Below are positions 23,287 to 23,960 of a stretch of 23,960 nucleotides of DNA, in pieces. The position numbers were made by a program, and so were the translations under genes. Position 1 is the stretch's first letter; the number at the start of each line of letters is the position of its first letter. The notes beneath the pieces are model-generated. The model searched no databases and was not told the DNA's origin. It saw nothing but the letters and a program-made list of their open reading frames with translations. Source of the stretch: Bacteroidales bacterium UBA4070 (GTDB lineage: Bacteria > Bacteroidota > Bacteroidia > Bacteroidales > VadinHA17); contig DFYY01000023.1 of the NCBI GenBank assembly GCA_002383485.1, forward strand, positions 31,436 through 55,395. The letters run 5' to 3'.

Positions 23287-23960
23287 ATGAAAAACAGTAT
23301 CATCATCCTGATGGCAGTCGTAGCGCTGACAGCCATATCATGTGGCGGTGGCGGCTCAACGGCCGGCAAACAGAAGCAGGTTATGCTCTCTGCAGCCGGG
23401 GCAACCTTCCCGCAGCCTTTCTACAACCTGGCCTTTAAGAAATACAATGAAGCCGGGGGCCCGCTTATCAATTACGGCGGCATAGGTTCCGGCGGCGGCA
23501 TCAAGAGTCTCCGTGACCAGGTAGTAGCGTTTGCAGCAACCGACGCTTACCTCTCTGACGCCGAACTGGCTGAGATGCCCGGCGAGGTGGTTCACATCCC
23601 CACCTGCATAGGTGCGGTGGTGATCGCCTACAACCTGCCCGGTGTCACTGAGCTAAAGCTCACCCCCGAACTTCTCGAGGGTATCTTCCTGGGTACAATC
23701 AAAATGTGGAATGACCCGAAGATCCTCTCTGTAAACCCCGGCCTTATAGTTCCCGACATGGAGATAACGGTGGTCTACCGTTCTGACGGCAGCGGCACCA
23801 CATACATCTTCAGCGACTATATGTCCAAGGTTAGTCCCGTATGGAACGAACAGCTCGGTACCGGCAAAGCCCTTAACTGGCCTGCAGGCATCGGGGCAAA
23901 AGGTAATCCAGGTGTTGCCGGTACAATCAGCCAGAGCGAAGGGTCCATAGGTTACATCGG
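23287..23960 (+). CDS. pstS: Phosphate ABC transporter substrate-binding lipoprotein PstS, 3'-truncated by window edge
   Basis: The reading frame starts at ATG 23287 and stays open to the end of the window (224 full codons). The lipoprotein signal has lipobox T-A-I-S-C (Cys19) followed by a glycine-rich linker. PstS landmarks appear in order: A-G-A-T-F-P-Q-P-F-Y near 38, Y-G-G-I-G-S-G-G-G-I near 64, A-T-D-A-Y-L-S-D near 84, G-T-I-K-M-W-N-D-P-K-I near 136, and the phosphate-binding Y-R-S-D-G-S-G-T-T near 164. N-P-G-V-A-G-T-I then leads into the final visible S-I-G-Y-I. It binds inorganic phosphate in the periplasm and hands it to PstCAB, whose genes probably follow outside the window. Very secure. 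Confidence 0.96.
   Translation, partial: MKNSIIILMAVVALTAISCGGGGSTAGKQKQVMLSAAGATFPQPFYNLAFKKYNEAGGPLINYGGIGSGGGIKSLRDQVVAFAATDAYLSDAELAEMPGEVVHIPTCIGAVVIAYNLPGVTELKLTPELLEGIFLGTIKMWNDPKILSVNPGLIVPDMEITVVYRSDGSGTTYIFSDYMSKVSPVWNEQLGTGKALNWPAGIGAKGNPGVAGTISQSEGSIGYI

Overview
The window looks like a chromosomal segment of a Bacteroidota (Bacteroidales-like) bacterium. The evidence is a SusC/SusD pair, a BACON-domain protein, many lipoprotein signal peptides, AT-rich start regions with weak Shine-Dalgarno sequences, and promoter elements of the Bacteroidetes TTTG / TAnnTTTG type. No tRNA, rRNA, CRISPR array or insertion sequence was seen.

Region 1 (1-1309): the 3' end of a BACON-domain surface protein on the plus strand and its strong intrinsic terminator, then a gene-poor stretch holding an open frame with no start codon that is probably a gene remnant.

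Region 2 (1310-18326, minus strand): one long polysaccharide utilization locus of twelve co-directional genes. In order of transcription they are susC, susD, a FAS1-domain lipoprotein, a NagB-type deaminase, a heparinase II/III-type lyase, a GH20 lipoprotein, an SGNH/sialate O-acetylesterase-like enzyme, an SSS sodium symporter, a NagA-type deacetylase, a 3'-truncated GH16-like lipoprotein, a DUF5009 (NagX/HGSNAT-like) membrane protein, and a GH20-PA14 beta-hexosaminidase. Gaps are 1-32 nt except for a 184-nt hairpin-bearing gap between the FAS1 gene and nagB. Together they suggest capture of an acetylated, amino-sugar-containing glycan (possibly one with uronic acid), periplasmic depolymerisation and release of HexNAc, Na+-driven uptake, then deacetylation and deamination towards fructose-6-phosphate. 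No kinase, sulfatase or unsaturated-uronyl hydrolase is present in the window.

Region 3 (18327-19753): a divergent regulatory region and a LacI-family regulator. Two identical CAAACGTTTGC sites lie 178 bp apart. One covers the predicted -33 element of the susC promoter; the other lies just upstream of the lacI-type gene. This gives a concrete model of LacI-type repression, possibly by DNA looping. The susC leader carries a strong hairpin.

Region 4 (19892-22072): an OmpP1/FadL-type outer-membrane protein and a convergent secreted protein of unknown function, separated by a bidirectional terminator.

Region 5 (22073-23960): a probable phosphate-starvation operon, with a beta-barrel porin followed by pstS (cut by the window edge). 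It is preceded by four tandem 11-bp repeats that look like a Pho box.
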